DNA of 64,000 bases, from NCBI GenBank assembly GCA_050950425.1, contig JBMNHO010000001.1, positions 186,001-250,000 on the forward strand, written 5' to 3'. The position numbers and the translations under genes were made by a program. Position 1 is the first letter of the stretch; each line of letters opens with the position of its first letter. Positions 26,067-34,797 of this stretch are shown piece after piece. The stretch comes from RGIG529 sp050950425 (lineage in GTDB: Bacteria; Bacillota; Clostridia; Oscillospirales; Oscillospiraceae). The notes under the pieces were generated by a model that made no database searches, was not told where the DNA came from, and worked only from the letters and a program-made list of their open reading frames with translations.

Positions 26067-26372
26067 TTAACAGAAAGAAATCAGGCGGTTTAGTCCGGCC
26101 GCCTGTAATACGCGTAAAGACTGGCTGGGTACATTGCGCACCACAAGTCCGCCGCCGGAATCGTTCATCCGCCGGTAGGCACGCAGCAGAACGGCAATGC
26201 CAGATGAGTCCATAAAGCTGAGATGCTGCAAATCCAACGTTGTGACCCGCGGTATCTCCAGTTCCATCAGCTCGTCAATGGTGTGCATGGTTTTTTTGGC
26301 GCCGTGGTGGTCCAGCTCTCCTTTGAGAAAAATGGTCAGTTCCCGGTCTTTGCTTTTGAAGGTGATCTCCAA
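26067..26372 (-). CDS. spoIIAA: Anti-anti-sigma factor SpoIIAA
   Basis: 101 residues if translation starts at TTG 26372 (EITFKSKDRELTIFLKGELDHH). AAGGAG lies exactly 8 bases before that TTG, the same spacing as in spoIIAB. The STAS fold and the phosphorylated DSSG motif (FMDSSGIAVLL) are clear. The frame extends to an ATG at 26441, but a TATAAT lies only 8 bases before that ATG, so transcription would begin at about that codon; the TTG start also gives the usual length. Released SpoIIAA frees sigma-F in the forespore. Confidence 0.93.
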   Translation of the reverse strand: MEITFKSKDRELTIFLKGELDHHGAKKTMHTIDELMELEIPRVTTLDLQHLSFMDSSGIAVLLRAYRRMNDSGGGLVVRNVPSQSLRVLQAAGLNRLISFC

Positions 26373-26449
26373 AGGGAACACTCCTTCCGGTGAGAAATCA
26401 GCAGCACAGATGGTGCGGGCTTTGCTTTTAGTTTGTCCCATTGTTGTCT

Positions 26450-26455
26450 ATTATA
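26450..26455 (-). promoter_or_regulatory. Probable -10 element of the spoIIA operon
   Basis: TATAAT on the minus strand (26455-26450), giving a start near 26443. No good -35 was seen and no clear sigma-H site (AGGA...GAAT), which is the usual spoIIA promoter in Bacillus. Confidence 0.45.
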
Positions 26456-26505
26456 TCCACCCCGATGGGAATTTTTTGTCACAAAAGGTGGAGGGAAAAG
26501 AAGCT

Positions 26506-26554
26506 GCCTGCCAAAGAACTGCTTCTTTTTGAGGGAGGCAGCTCTTTGACAGGC
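26506..26554 (-). terminator. Imperfect 17-bp hairpin downstream of the epimerase gene
   Basis: Arms 26506-26522 and 26538-26554 pair over 17 positions with two G-U wobbles when read as minus-strand RNA, followed by AGCTTCTTTTCC. It would stop minus-strand transcription before spoIIAA. The rest of 26442-26804 shows no gene on either strand. Confidence 0.5.
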
Positions 26555-26804
26555 AAATATAGAAGGATTTCATATAAGTATAGAGACAGTTTGCTGCGTC
26601 ATGGGGAGAACGGAACAAGGAAGCCGTTGAGCCGGTGAACAGAACCGTGCGGGGGAAAGGCCGGCCTAAGGGCCAGCGTATCTTTCGGCCCGGCCGCTGC
26701 TGTTTCCAAGGCGGCTGCTGGTAGGATTTCCATGCTGCGGGGAGGCGGAACACGGCGTTGCCGCCGATATTGGATATAAATGAAACATAAAAAACAGGGG
26801 AGTG

Positions 26805-27797
26805 TTAGATGCAGCCTTCTTCCTTTAGCCAGTTTACCGTGTCAGTCAAGGTCTCTTTCAGTTCCCTTGTCGTATAGCCCAATTCAGATGTTGCTTTTTG
26901 GTGTGAAAACTGCGCATTTGAATTGAGGGTGTAAATTGAGTAGGCGGTAAACAGCGGAGTCTGTTTTAGTATTTTATAATACAATTCAGCCAAAGGAGCA
27001 GTGGCTTTTACAAACCAAATCGGAAGAAAGTTTTTTATTTTACGCTTGCCTGTTATCTCATGCAAAAGGGTAAGGATATCTCTGATGCGGAAGAACTTAT
27101 TTGAAAGAATATAACATTCGCCTTGGACTCCTTTATCACATGCCGCAATAATGCCGCCTGCCACATCGCGGACATCAACGAAATCGTACCCGCCGTTGAC
27201 CCCGGAAGTTAGCCTGCGTTTACAATAATCGATGACCAAGGTTGTAAGGTGTCCTTTGCCGCGGTCATAAGGTCCGGTGATGCCGGAAGGGTGAACGACG
27301 CAGGCATTCAATCCCTGTTTGGCGGCATCAAGAACGTATGCCGTGGCTTCCGCTTTTGTTTTGGCGTATAATCCGACAACAAGTTCGGGATTAAATTCGG
27401 TGATTTCCGTTATGGTTACGCCAGGTGGTTTTTCAGGGATGGCATGGACCGAGCTTACATAAACCAGCTTTGACGCACCATATTCCACACAGAGATCAAC
27501 AATATTTTTTGTCCCGGTTACATTTACGTCATATATGGCCTGATCGAATTTTGTAGCTATGGAAACGATACCCGCGCAATGTATGACGACCAATCTTCGG
27601 CCGTTTAGGTTTTCAAAACAAGGCCTTAGACTTTCCTTGTCGCAGATATCGCCAAAATACAATGTTGCTTTTTGGGGTGTGTTTTTTTCGTTTGGCAATG
27701 CGAGGGCACGTACTTGTTTACCACGATTGAGTAACTGTCGGGTAATTACACTTCCCAAATGTCCAGCTGCGCCTGTGACAAAATACAGCATCTCCAT
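26805..27797 (-). CDS. NAD(P)-dependent epimerase/dehydratase (extended SDR)
   Basis: 330 residues from ATG 27797, which has GGAGG 5 bases upstream; in-frame ATGs at 27809 and 27791 are less well placed. TGAAGHLG is the Rossmann nucleotide-binding loop, YVSSVHAI supplies the catalytic Ser, and YAKTK the Tyr-x-x-x-Lys pair. PSGITGPYD and the C-terminal half match sugar-nucleotide epimerases and 3-beta-HSD-like reductases. The substrate cannot be assigned from sequence. Confidence 0.85.
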   Translation of the reverse strand: MEMLYFVTGAAGHLGSVITRQLLNRGKQVRALALPNEKNTPQKATLYFGDICDKESLRPCFENLNGRRLVVIHCAGIVSIATKFDQAIYDVNVTGTKNIVDLCVEYGASKLVYVSSVHAIPEKPPGVTITEITEFNPELVVGLYAKTKAEATAYVLDAAKQGLNACVVHPSGITGPYDRGKGHLTTLVIDYCKRRLTSGVNGGYDFVDVRDVAGGIIAACDKGVQGECYILSNKFFRIRDILTLLHEITGKRKIKNFLPIWFVKATAPLAELYYKILKQTPLFTAYSIYTLNSNAQFSHQKATSELGYTTRELKETLTDTVNWLKEEGCI

Positions 27798-27896
27798 GCG
27801 AACCTCCATTATTCAGTGGTTTCTACCGATGTAATCCTCAAAAAGCATTCAGCGCCCGCATCGACAGCGCCCAAGGATCCCCGGTCAAATCACTTT

Positions 27897-28502
27897 TTAA
27901 TTGTAAATGCGCTGAACCTCTTTCCGTATTTTAAAAATCCTATCATTCATAAATTCAGGGTAGTCTCGGAACCACTTGATGTTTAAGGGCGATGGATGGG
28001 GCAGGACATAGGCGGGTTTTCCGTTGATTTGTTTGTCCTCGAAGACCATTGACGACATTTTTTCCCCCGGAAAGAAAAGATCCGCCGCAATCCTGCCAAT
28101 GATAATGTAAATTTCATTATCGACAAGTGCCATTTCCTTTAAAAGCCACTGCTGAGAACAGATCTTAGGCGGATGCCGGTCGCCTTTGCCTGGAGACTTC
28201 CCGGGGTAGCAATGGGCCATTGATGCAATATAAAAATGATCGGGATTGTAAAAGTCCTGATCGGGTATGCCATACCATTCTTTACGTAGCCTTTTTCCGC
28301 TGCTATCGTTGAAAGGCAGCCCTGTTTCATGCACCCGTTTAGAGGGCGCCTGACTGATTTGCATAATCTTGGCATTGCGATTGCCCATCACAACGGGGCG
28401 TGGTTCAAAACCGAAAGAATCCCAGCATAACCGGCATCGTGATATTTGATTTTGCAGATGAGCAAGCTCATCTTTTTCATGGCGTTGTTCTGTGTTTGTC
28501 AT
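27897..28502 (-). CDS. Uracil-DNA glycosylase superfamily protein
   Basis: 201 residues from ATG 28502 (AGGTGG 5 bases upstream). SQAPSKRVHETGLPF, then a D-S-S-G-K-R-L-R block and a terminal LPHPSPLN motif are characteristic of the UDG fold (ligand loop and His-x-x-x loop). An N-terminal CRLC pair follows the start. It is 21 bases downstream of a second UDG-fold gene in the same orientation. Probably acts on uracil or a deaminated base in DNA; activity unproven. Confidence 0.75.
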   Translation of the reverse strand: MTNTEQRHEKDELAHLQNQISRCRLCWDSFGFEPRPVVMGNRNAKIMQISQAPSKRVHETGLPFNDSSGKRLRKEWYGIPDQDFYNPDHFYIASMAHCYPGKSPGKGDRHPPKICSQQWLLKEMALVDNEIYIIIGRIAADLFFPGEKMSSMVFEDKQINGKPAYVLPHPSPLNIKWFRDYPEFMNDRIFKIRKEVQRIYN

Positions 28503-28523
28503 CTGTACCACCTGATCCAAAAA

Positions 28524-29099
28524 CTAATTATGATAGCAACGGGCCAACATTTCGAAATCCCGCGTGAACGGGTGTGCCAAATTAGGCCGTCTCCGCACGG
28601 CCAAGGGATGATACGATACAATTGTGGGGCAGCTCATTACAGTATGCCATGAACCACGCAGGTTTTTCACATGAGCTTCGTTGTCCCCAAACACAGTTTG
28701 GACGACAGTATCGCCCAAACAAATTAGAAACCTCGGCCGGATTGCTTCAATTTGTCGAACAAGATATGGCATGCTGAATTGTCTTGCTTTTTCTTTGTCG
28801 TACTTTCGCAGCGGCCTGCATTTCAGCAAATAGGTTATATAAATATCTTTCGGCTTTAAATTTGACGCGTATATTGCTTTTTGCAGTGTTTGTCTCGTCC
28901 CGCAAACATACTCGTTGCCCTCTTTGGTCTCCCTCGCACCCGGATTATCTAAAATAATAACAATGGGGGCTTTGGGATTTCCCTCTCCCCATATAATGCG
29001 TGATTTTTCAGTGCACACTTCACACTGTTGGTAGCTCGCGGCTTCTAACGGTACATTGTCCTCTTGCCATATGCTCGGTAAAAAATTCGAATCCATCAT
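28524..29099 (-). CDS. Family 4-like uracil-DNA glycosylase with altered active-site motif
   Basis: 191 residues from ATG 29099 (GGAG 5 bases upstream); longer frames upstream lack a good ribosome-binding site. CEVC, WGEGNPKAPIVIILDNPG, then LLKCRPLRKYDKEKARQ, QIEAIRPRFLICLGDT and SYHPLAVRRRP follow family 4 UDG order, and the Cys residues could bind its 4Fe-4S cluster. The usual G-E-x-P-G catalytic motif reads L-D-N-P-G here, so the general acid/base is changed. It precedes another UDG-fold gene in a likely operon. Confidence 0.78.
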   Translation of the reverse strand: MMDSNFLPSIWQEDNVPLEAASYQQCEVCTEKSRIIWGEGNPKAPIVIILDNPGARETKEGNEYVCGTRQTLQKAIYASNLKPKDIYITYLLKCRPLRKYDKEKARQFSMPYLVRQIEAIRPRFLICLGDTVVQTVFGDNEAHVKNLRGSWHTVMSCPTIVSYHPLAVRRRPNLAHPFTRDFEMLARCYHN

Positions 29100-29200
29100 G
29101 CCCACTCCAAGCTTAACAAAAACTATGTAGTGCATTGGTTCACTTTGGAAAAACGTAATGCTTCTTATCATTGCGGCCTCCAACACAAACCCCCGCTTTT

Positions 29201-29569
29201 TTACAAAGCCGCCGCTTTGGATTCCAGGTATGCTTTCAAGATGATGGCATGGTTGATGTTAGGGTCTTTTGCCCCATACAGCAAGGTAACCGTGTTTTCC
29301 CTGCTTTGAAGCAAGAGCTGTCGGACGGCTGATTGCGCCTCGGCATTCGCATCCAGTTCTGTTTGATAAAGAGCGGAAAACTCCTCGAATCTTTCCGTTT
29401 TATGCCCGAACCATTCCCGTAGCGGAGTGCTGGGAGCTAGCTCTTTTATCCAACCATCCAGCCGCGCATTGTCCTTGGAAATCCCCCGTGGCCACAATCG
29501 ATCCACCAGCAAACGCATACCATCGTTTTCCTCGAAAGGATCATAAATCCGCTTTATTTGTATTGCCAT
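29201..29569 (-). CDS. DUF488 family protein (YeaO-like)
   Basis: 122 residues from ATG 29569 (AIQIKRIYDP); a GTG at 29596 is also possible. LLVDRLWPRGISKDNARLDGWIKELAPST is the DUF488 hallmark, and a Y-G-A-K-D block follows near the C-terminus. DUF488 proteins are small soluble proteins of unknown biochemical role, sometimes linked to stress. No partner is evident nearby. Confidence 0.85.
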   Translation of the reverse strand: MAIQIKRIYDPFEENDGMRLLVDRLWPRGISKDNARLDGWIKELAPSTPLREWFGHKTERFEEFSALYQTELDANAEAQSAVRQLLLQSRENTVTLLYGAKDPNINHAIILKAYLESKAAAL

Positions 29570-29669
29570 ATGAACGCTTACCCCGCCTTCCCTCACTAAG
29601 AATTGTATCGCATGAAACTTTATTCAGTGCTCCATTTCGCTCTCTTTTTCGCTCTCTTTATTGATAAAA

Positions 29670-30026
29670 TCAAACGCTAAACTCCACAACGACTCCATCG
29701 GGATCCATTACAGTAAAATGCTTTGGCTTTGGCCCTTTGCTTATGATTTCTGACGGAGAATAACCCAGTGCGACGGCTTTTTCTCTCAGTTTCTCAAGCA
29801 TGGTTTCCGCAAGGAAACTCATAACCATCCCCTTTGTTTCAACCTTTTCTACTCCGCCAAACGCAATGAGTTCCAGCATGGTTTCGCCGTTTGCATTTGC
29901 CAAAAACACGATTTCGCCAGCTTCCAGACGGATGCGGTTTATTTCATGTAAATCCACTAAGCCTTTATAAAAAGCAAGTGACGCTTCAATGTTTCTGACC
30001 ATAAAAGTGATATAATTTAATTTCAC
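29670..30026 (-). CDS. VOC (glyoxalase/bleomycin-resistance fold) family protein
   Basis: 118 residues from GTG 30026, chosen because GGAGGG lies 6 bases upstream. The start KLNYITFMVRNIEASLAFYKG and the end FTVMDPDGVVVEFSV are typical of a single VOC domain, with a Glu in the usual metal-ligand position near the C-terminus. Substrate unknown. A TTGTGA-17-TATAAT promoter lies about 110 bases upstream. Confidence 0.85.
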   Translation of the reverse strand: MKLNYITFMVRNIEASLAFYKGLVDLHEINRIRLEAGEIVFLANANGETMLELIAFGGVEKVETKGMVMSFLAETMLEKLREKAVALGYSPSEIISKGPKPKHFTVMDPDGVVVEFSV

Positions 30027-30135
30027 AGATAGCCCTCCATAAATTCTATTTTGGTTCGGCAAGATGAAAAACAATGAAAGGGGGGTGCGGCCATGTTAGC
30101 GAGCCTACTTCAAACCGCATCATCTTATGGCGTAT

Positions 30136-30164
30136 ATTATAGCACACGCTAGAAAGGATCACAA
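30136..30164 (-). promoter_or_regulatory. Promoter of the VOC gene
   Basis: Minus strand: -35 TTGTGA (30164-30159), 17-base spacer, -10 TATAAT (30141-30136) preceded by TGC (extended -10). Confidence 0.65.
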
Positions 30165-30283
30165 GAATATAGCCCCGCTTGCGACCATGGAATCATCCGG
30201 ATAAATCTGCCGTGTTGCACTTCATTTCATAAACATTTACACACGATCTGCAACCAATACGGCTTCGGAGGTTACACCAGTGT

Positions 30284-30613
30284 TTACGCGTTACCCGAAA
30301 GCATGGTGTAGCGCGCCTTCTTTATTTCATTTTCAAATAATTTCATCACGATTGATTCCGGAGCAACAGCGATATGCTCTTTGGCAATACGAAAGCCGAT
30401 TATAAAGGCCCCATGGTCGGTAAACATGGGCTGATTCCATTTAAACGCTTCTTCCAATTGCGGAAACTCATCTTTTATAAAAGTTAGGATACCTGCCATA
30501 CGTTCCTTTTTTCCCGGATCATCAATGCCATCTAAAAACAATAGGAACCCCCCATATTGTTCACCTCTTTCATTGTTTTTAAACCATAGGATATGATTGT
30601 TCCTTCCATACAT
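30284..30613 (-). CDS. DUF1801 / YdhG-type iron-chaperone-like protein, start frameshifted
   Basis: 109 codons. FKWNQPMFTDHGAFIIGF and the following K-E-H-I-A-V-A-P-E block are diagnostic of the DUF1801/YdhG (frataxin-like) family. The natural start appears to be ATG 30555, with AGAGGTG 6 bases upstream, but that ATG is one base out of frame because of a run of six G (30548-30553); seven would fit. Either this is a frameshift or translation starts at a weaker site such as the ATG at 30613. Confidence 0.72.
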   Translation of the reverse strand: MYGRNNHILWFKNNERGEQYGGFLLFLDGIDDPGKKERMAGILTFIKDEFPQLEEAFKWNQPMFTDHGAFIIGFRIAKEHIAVAPESIVMKLFENEIKKARYTMLSGNA

Positions 30614-30690
30614 CCAATCTGATCATTCAGATATCAAAAGCCATACAGATGGGGTTGTTTCCAGAAAGAGCTTTTCTTTCCCCAGTACTT

Positions 30691-30696
30691 ATTATA
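30691..30696 (-). promoter_or_regulatory. Extended -10 promoter of the DUF1801 gene
   Basis: TATAAT (30696-30691, minus strand) preceded by TGC; no convincing -35. About 75 bases upstream of the open frame. Confidence 0.45.
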
Positions 30697-30866
30697 GCAT
30701 AGAGTTTTCCGAAGTTCTGCATGATTTTATGAACGTGTCCGGAGCGATGGCTTCCGGCTCAAGAGAATTTCTTTTCTGCTTAGCATGCTGTGAAATATTC
30801 ACCGACGGTGACTGGATCACATAGCCTTGACCCCTTGCACTTTCGTTATATTTGCAGGAGGTTGAG

Positions 30867-30986
30867 ATGCCCAAAGATGCGAACAGAGATGAAACGGTCT
30901 CGCCGGACAGCCAGACACGCAACCAAAACCCATCTGGAAAAGGAAGCGCCCCTCTGAATGACCAAAGCAGTTCAGAAGGGCGCTGA
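30867..30986 (+). CDS. 39-residue hydrophilic protein with a strong ribosome-binding site
   Basis: ATG 30867 is preceded by AGGAGG at 5 bases. The peptide (MPKDANRDETVSPDSQ..., ending SSSEGR) is polar and rich in Ser, Asn and Asp. Its last codons lie inside the hairpin of a plus-strand terminator, an economical arrangement seen for genuine small genes. A TTGACC at about 30827 could be a -35. I do not recognise the family; a spore-associated small protein is only a guess. The rest of 30614-31201 shows no other gene. Confidence 0.5.
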   Translation: MPKDANRDETVSPDSQTRNQNPSGKGSAPLNDQSSSEGR

Positions 30987-30990
30987 TTTT
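30946..30990 (+). terminator. Terminator overlapping the end of the 39-residue gene
   Basis: Arms GCGCCCCTCTGAA / TTCAGAAGGGCGC (30946-30958 and 30971-30983, one mismatch) followed by TGATTTTTG. Confidence 0.75.
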
Positions 30991-31201
30991 TGATTGTTTT
31001 ATCTTGATGGCAGGGAAGGGGCGGTTCTCCCTCGCTTCTGCCCCATGTATTTTATGCGTTTGAGGACAGGATCCGCGCGAACTTCCGCGGGCATGTCATC
31101 AGCCGCCGAAAATATCTATGGGCAAACAGATGACGTAACCAGCAGGGGAGATGGCCCTTCTCTGTCGATCATTGTTTTATAATCCCGGTTTTTCTCTTAC
31201 G

Positions 31202-32833
31202 TTAGGCATTCATGAAAAGCTCAATGTCGTCATCAACCGTTCCGACGCCTGCGATTCCGAAGTTTTCAACCAGAACCTTGGCGACGTTGGGGGACAGGAA
31301 GCCCGGCAGCGTGGGGCCGAGGTGGATATTCTTCACGCCCAGATACAGCAGCGCCAAGAGCACAATGACGGCTTTCTGTTCGTACCAGGCAATGTTGAAT
31401 GCGATCGGCAGCTTGTTGATATCGTCAAGGCCGAACACTTCCTGAAGCTTCAGGGCGATGACCGCCAGGGAATAGGAGTCGTTGCACTGGCCGGCATCCA
31501 GAACCCTCGGAATCCCGCCGATGTCACCCAGTTTGAGCTTATTATAGCGGTACTTCGCACAGCCTGCCGTAAGGATCACGGTGTCTTTCGGCAGCTTTTC
31601 GGCAAACTCGGTATAGTATTCTCTGGACTTCATGCGTCCATCGCAGCCAGCCATGACAAAAAACTTTTTGATCGCTCCGGATTTGACGGCATCCACAACC
31701 TTGTCCGCCAGGGCGAGCACCTGATTGTGGGCAAATCCGCCGACGATGCTGCCTGTCTCAATTTCTTCCGGTGCGGGCAGGGTCTTGGCAAGGGCGATAA
31801 TCTCTGAAAAGTCTTTTTTCCCATTTTCATCGGCTTCAATACGCGTACAGCCGGGATAGCCCGTGGAGCCCGTGGTAAAAATTCTGCCCCGGACTTCTTC
31901 GCTCCTGGGAGGAACGATGCAGTTGGTGGTAAAGAGAATGGGGCCATGGAAAGTTACGAATTCGTCAAGCTGTTTCCACCATGCGTTGCCGTAGTTGCCG
32001 GCAAAATGATCGTATTTCTTGAAGGCCGGATAGTAGTGGGCGGGAAGCATCTCGCTGTGGGTATAGACATCGACGCCCGTCCCCTTTGTCTGCTCCAGCA
32101 GCTGCTCCAGATCGGTCAGGTCGTGGCCGGAAATCAGGATTGCGGGGTTTTTACGCACGCCGATATTGACCTCGGTTATCTCCGGGTTCCCGAATCTCGA
32201 TGTATTCGCTTCGTCCAGCAGGGCCATGGCCTTAACGCCATATTCGCCGGTTTTCAGCGTCAACGCTACAAGATCATCGACCGTGAGGGAATCGTCCAGC
32301 GTTGCCGCCAACGCCTCATAGACAAACGCGTTTATGGCCAAATCCTCTTTGCCGATATTCTTCGCGTGCTCCGCATAGGCCGCCATACCCTTCAGCCCAT
32401 ATGTAATCATCTCACGGAGAGAGCGAACGTCTTCGTTTTCGGTTGCCAGAACGCCGACGGAGGCTGCTTTTTCCAGCATGGACGCCCGGGAGTCTACCGC
32501 AAAGGTGGCGGCGTCATGCAAAGCAAGCGCTCCAACCGTCTTCCTCAGCGCATCTCTCAAAACGATCATTTTTTGAATTTGAGCCTCAAGGTTCTCATCA
32601 TCAAAGTTCGCATTGGTTATGGTCATAAAAAGGCTGCTCAGGACTTCATAATTCGTCTGATTCAAATTATGAATATCAACGTTCCCCTTCACAATAATAT
32701 TAGAGATGCCTTTCAAGGTATAAATCAGAAGATCTTGAAGCTTTGCGACTTCCTCGTTCTTTCCGCAAACACCTTTCACTGTACAGCCTGTGTTTCTTGC
32801 TGTTTCTTGACATTGGTAACAAAACATACTCAT
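31202..32833 (-). CDS. hcp: Hydroxylamine reductase / hybrid-cluster protein
   Basis: 543 residues with AGGAGG before ATG 32833. The N-terminal cluster-binding cysteines C5, C8, C17 and C23 are present, as are hybrid-cluster ligand regions (ISGHDL, TTNCIVPP, GSTGYPGC, AGCDGRM, TAGCAKYR). Hcp reduces NO or hydroxylamine and protects anaerobes from nitrosative stress. It is the last gene of a cupin, flavodiiron protein, Hcp series read from a promoter carrying an 18-bp palindrome. Confidence 0.95.
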   Translation of the reverse strand: MSMFCYQCQETARNTGCTVKGVCGKNEEVAKLQDLLIYTLKGISNIIVKGNVDIHNLNQTNYEVLSSLFMTITNANFDDENLEAQIQKMIVLRDALRKTVGALALHDAATFAVDSRASMLEKAASVGVLATENEDVRSLREMITYGLKGMAAYAEHAKNIGKEDLAINAFVYEALAATLDDSLTVDDLVALTLKTGEYGVKAMALLDEANTSRFGNPEITEVNIGVRKNPAILISGHDLTDLEQLLEQTKGTGVDVYTHSEMLPAHYYPAFKKYDHFAGNYGNAWWKQLDEFVTFHGPILFTTNCIVPPRSEEVRGRIFTTGSTGYPGCTRIEADENGKKDFSEIIALAKTLPAPEEIETGSIVGGFAHNQVLALADKVVDAVKSGAIKKFFVMAGCDGRMKSREYYTEFAEKLPKDTVILTAGCAKYRYNKLKLGDIGGIPRVLDAGQCNDSYSLAVIALKLQEVFGLDDINKLPIAFNIAWYEQKAVIVLLALLYLGVKNIHLGPTLPGFLSPNVAKVLVENFGIAGVGTVDDDIELFMNA

Positions 32834-32924
32834 TTGTTTTTCCTCCTGTTGCTATATATTTGGTTTCAGCAGGTTCGAAATCGTTCTCCCCCGCAAAGCG
32901 GGAGAAGGGAGCCAAAGCCCCGCA

Positions 32925-34123
32925 TTAGAACCCGGCGATCGCCTTGCCGAACTCCACAGCTGACTGCTGCGCCGCGGCATCCGGATTCCATTGGTTCCTG
33001 TAGCCTTCCGACATGACCTCAAATCCTGCGTTTTCCATCAGCTCATTCATCACTTTAACCGATTCTCCGCTCCAGCCGTAACAGCCGAACGCCGCCGCTT
33101 TTTTCCCCTTGAACCTAAGTTCCTTCATGAGATGGATAAACCCTGCCATTGAATGCAGAATGCTGTTTGCGATGGTCGGGGAACCGACAACGACGGTTTT
33201 TGATTGAAACACCTCGGTGATCAGATCATTTTCGTCGCTCTTGGAAAGATTATGGATTTTAACAACCACATCAGGATCGGCCAACCTGATTCCTTCCGCT
33301 ATTTTTTCAGCGAGCAGCTTTGTGCCGTTCCACATGGTGTCATAGATTATAACAATTTGATTCTCCTGATAATCGCTTGACCACTGCGCGTATTTTTCGA
33401 TGATCTGCATGGGATTGTCCCGCCAAATGACTCCATGACTTGTTGCGATCACCTCAATCGGGAGGTTCAGCGCAGTGACTTCGTCCAGCTTTTTGCTTAA
33501 GATGGAGCTGAACGGAGTCAGGATATTTGCGTAATACTTGATAGACTCATTGAACAAATCGCATTGGTCAACCTGATCGTTAAACAGCCGCTCTGTGGCT
33601 AAATGTTGCCCGAAACGCGTCGTTGCTGAACAAGAATATTATCCCGGGTCAAATAAGTTGCCATGCTGTCCGGCCAATGAAGCATTTTCATTTCGACAAA
33701 AATGAGTTCTTTTCCGTTCCCAATGTCAAGTTTGTCTCCCGTCTTTACAACTTGAAAGTTCCAGTCCTGATGATACTGGCCCTTCAAGGATTTAACCGCG
33801 CTCGCGGTACAGTAAATCGGCTTGTCCGGAATATGCTTCATCAAGGCGGGAAGGGCACCGCTGTGGTCCACTTCTCCGTGGTTGACAACAATAAAATCAA
33901 TTTGATTCAAATCGATTTCCTTGGCTAAGTTATCCACAAACTCTTCAGCGAAAGGAGCCCAAACCGTATCGATTAGGACGGTCTTTTCTTCCTGAATCAA
34001 ATAAGAATTATAGGTGGACCCTTTATGCGTTGAATACTCGTTGCCGTGAAAGTTTCGAAGCTCCCAATCGACTTTGCCGACCCAAAAAACATTGTTTTTG
34101 ACTTGTTTTTTCACGTCTACCAC
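32925..34123 (-). pseudogene. fprA: Flavodiiron protein (FprA-type NO/O2 reductase), broken by two frameshifts
   Basis: The N-terminal half (ATG 34123 to a stop at 33599) holds the metallo-beta-lactamase-like diiron domain (a HGEVDHSG ligand motif, then HWPDSM). The C-terminal half (33557-32925) holds the flavodoxin domain (IVIIYDTMWNGT, then VVGSPTI). The joining frame needs one base removed in CTTGTTC (about 33632) and one in GTTTCGGG (about 33618) to read through SNDAFGQHLATERLF. Both halves are otherwise well conserved, so the lesion is recent or an assembly error. An intact flavodiiron protein lies at the right edge of the window. Confidence 0.8.
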
Positions 34124-34219
34124 GCTCCTTTACCGGTATCCTTTATTCATCCCCTCGGTTGCATCAGTTTATTCGCCTTTGCTCCCATTTCATTGTTGTT
34201 GGCGCAGCATGATTTTCTT

Positions 34220-34534
34220 TCAGTTTTTTGGAGCAGGCGCCTTGACGACAATCAGCTCGAGTGTTTCGTCATGCAGATTTTTAACATTCATTTTCGTTTG
34301 GAACGGAATCTTCAGCAGGGTGCCTGCGTCGTACTCGTGGATTTCCTGTTCGTCAAGCCCGATCGAAAGCATACCTCTTATCACCGTCATGTATACGTTC
34401 GAGTTGGAAAAATGCTCTGGAAGACCATCGCCTTGAGGAAACACCATATGCAGATAATGAACGTTTTCGTCAAACAAGACTTTTTCCACTGCTTTTTCAT
34501 CGCCTTTGCTTAACTTGAAAATTTTCTCTACCAT
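34220..34534 (-). CDS. Cupin-domain protein
   Basis: 104 residues. A small cupin: HYLHMVFPQGDGLPEHFSNSN then VIRGMLSIGLDEQE, with two of the usual His ligands kept in loose form (a D-G-L-P-E-H motif). Single-domain cupins bind metals or small ligands and can act in sensing. It is first in the stress operon, 96 bases before the flavodiiron gene, and directly downstream of the palindromic operator. Confidence 0.82.
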   Translation of the reverse strand: MVEKIFKLSKGDEKAVEKVLFDENVHYLHMVFPQGDGLPEHFSNSNVYMTVIRGMLSIGLDEQEIHEYDAGTLLKIPFQTKMNVKNLHDETLELIVVKAPAPKN

Positions 34535-34586
34535 TTCTACAATCCTTTCATCACTTTCACAAAGCCAAGCTGCTCACTGTTTTTTT

Positions 34587-34630
34587 ATTATACCACAGAA
34601 ATCCACCCTTGTTTGTTGTAATTACAACAA
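34587..34630 (-). promoter_or_regulatory. CRP/FNR-type operator and promoter of the cupin-fprA-hcp operon
   Basis: Minus strand: TATAAT (34592-34587) with an upstream TGG (extended -10) and no recognisable -35. A perfect 18-bp palindrome TTGTTGTAATTACAACAA occupies 34613-34630. Its centre (34621.5) is about 41.5 bases from the predicted start (about 34580), the classical position for class II activation by CRP/FNR-family proteins; HcpR would be a candidate. Confidence 0.7.
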
Positions 34631-34797
34631 TTTGAGATATTTTACGTTATTTTGAATAGCAAAAGGATTTTTCAAGGCAAGTCAGTTAGAGATTTCCACA
34701 CAGGCGACACAGTGGGTGATGATGGCAGCGTTCTTTTCCCCGCCAAAAACAGTTGTCTCAGGCGGGCAGGCTGTTTCGCGCGATCGACATCGAATTT

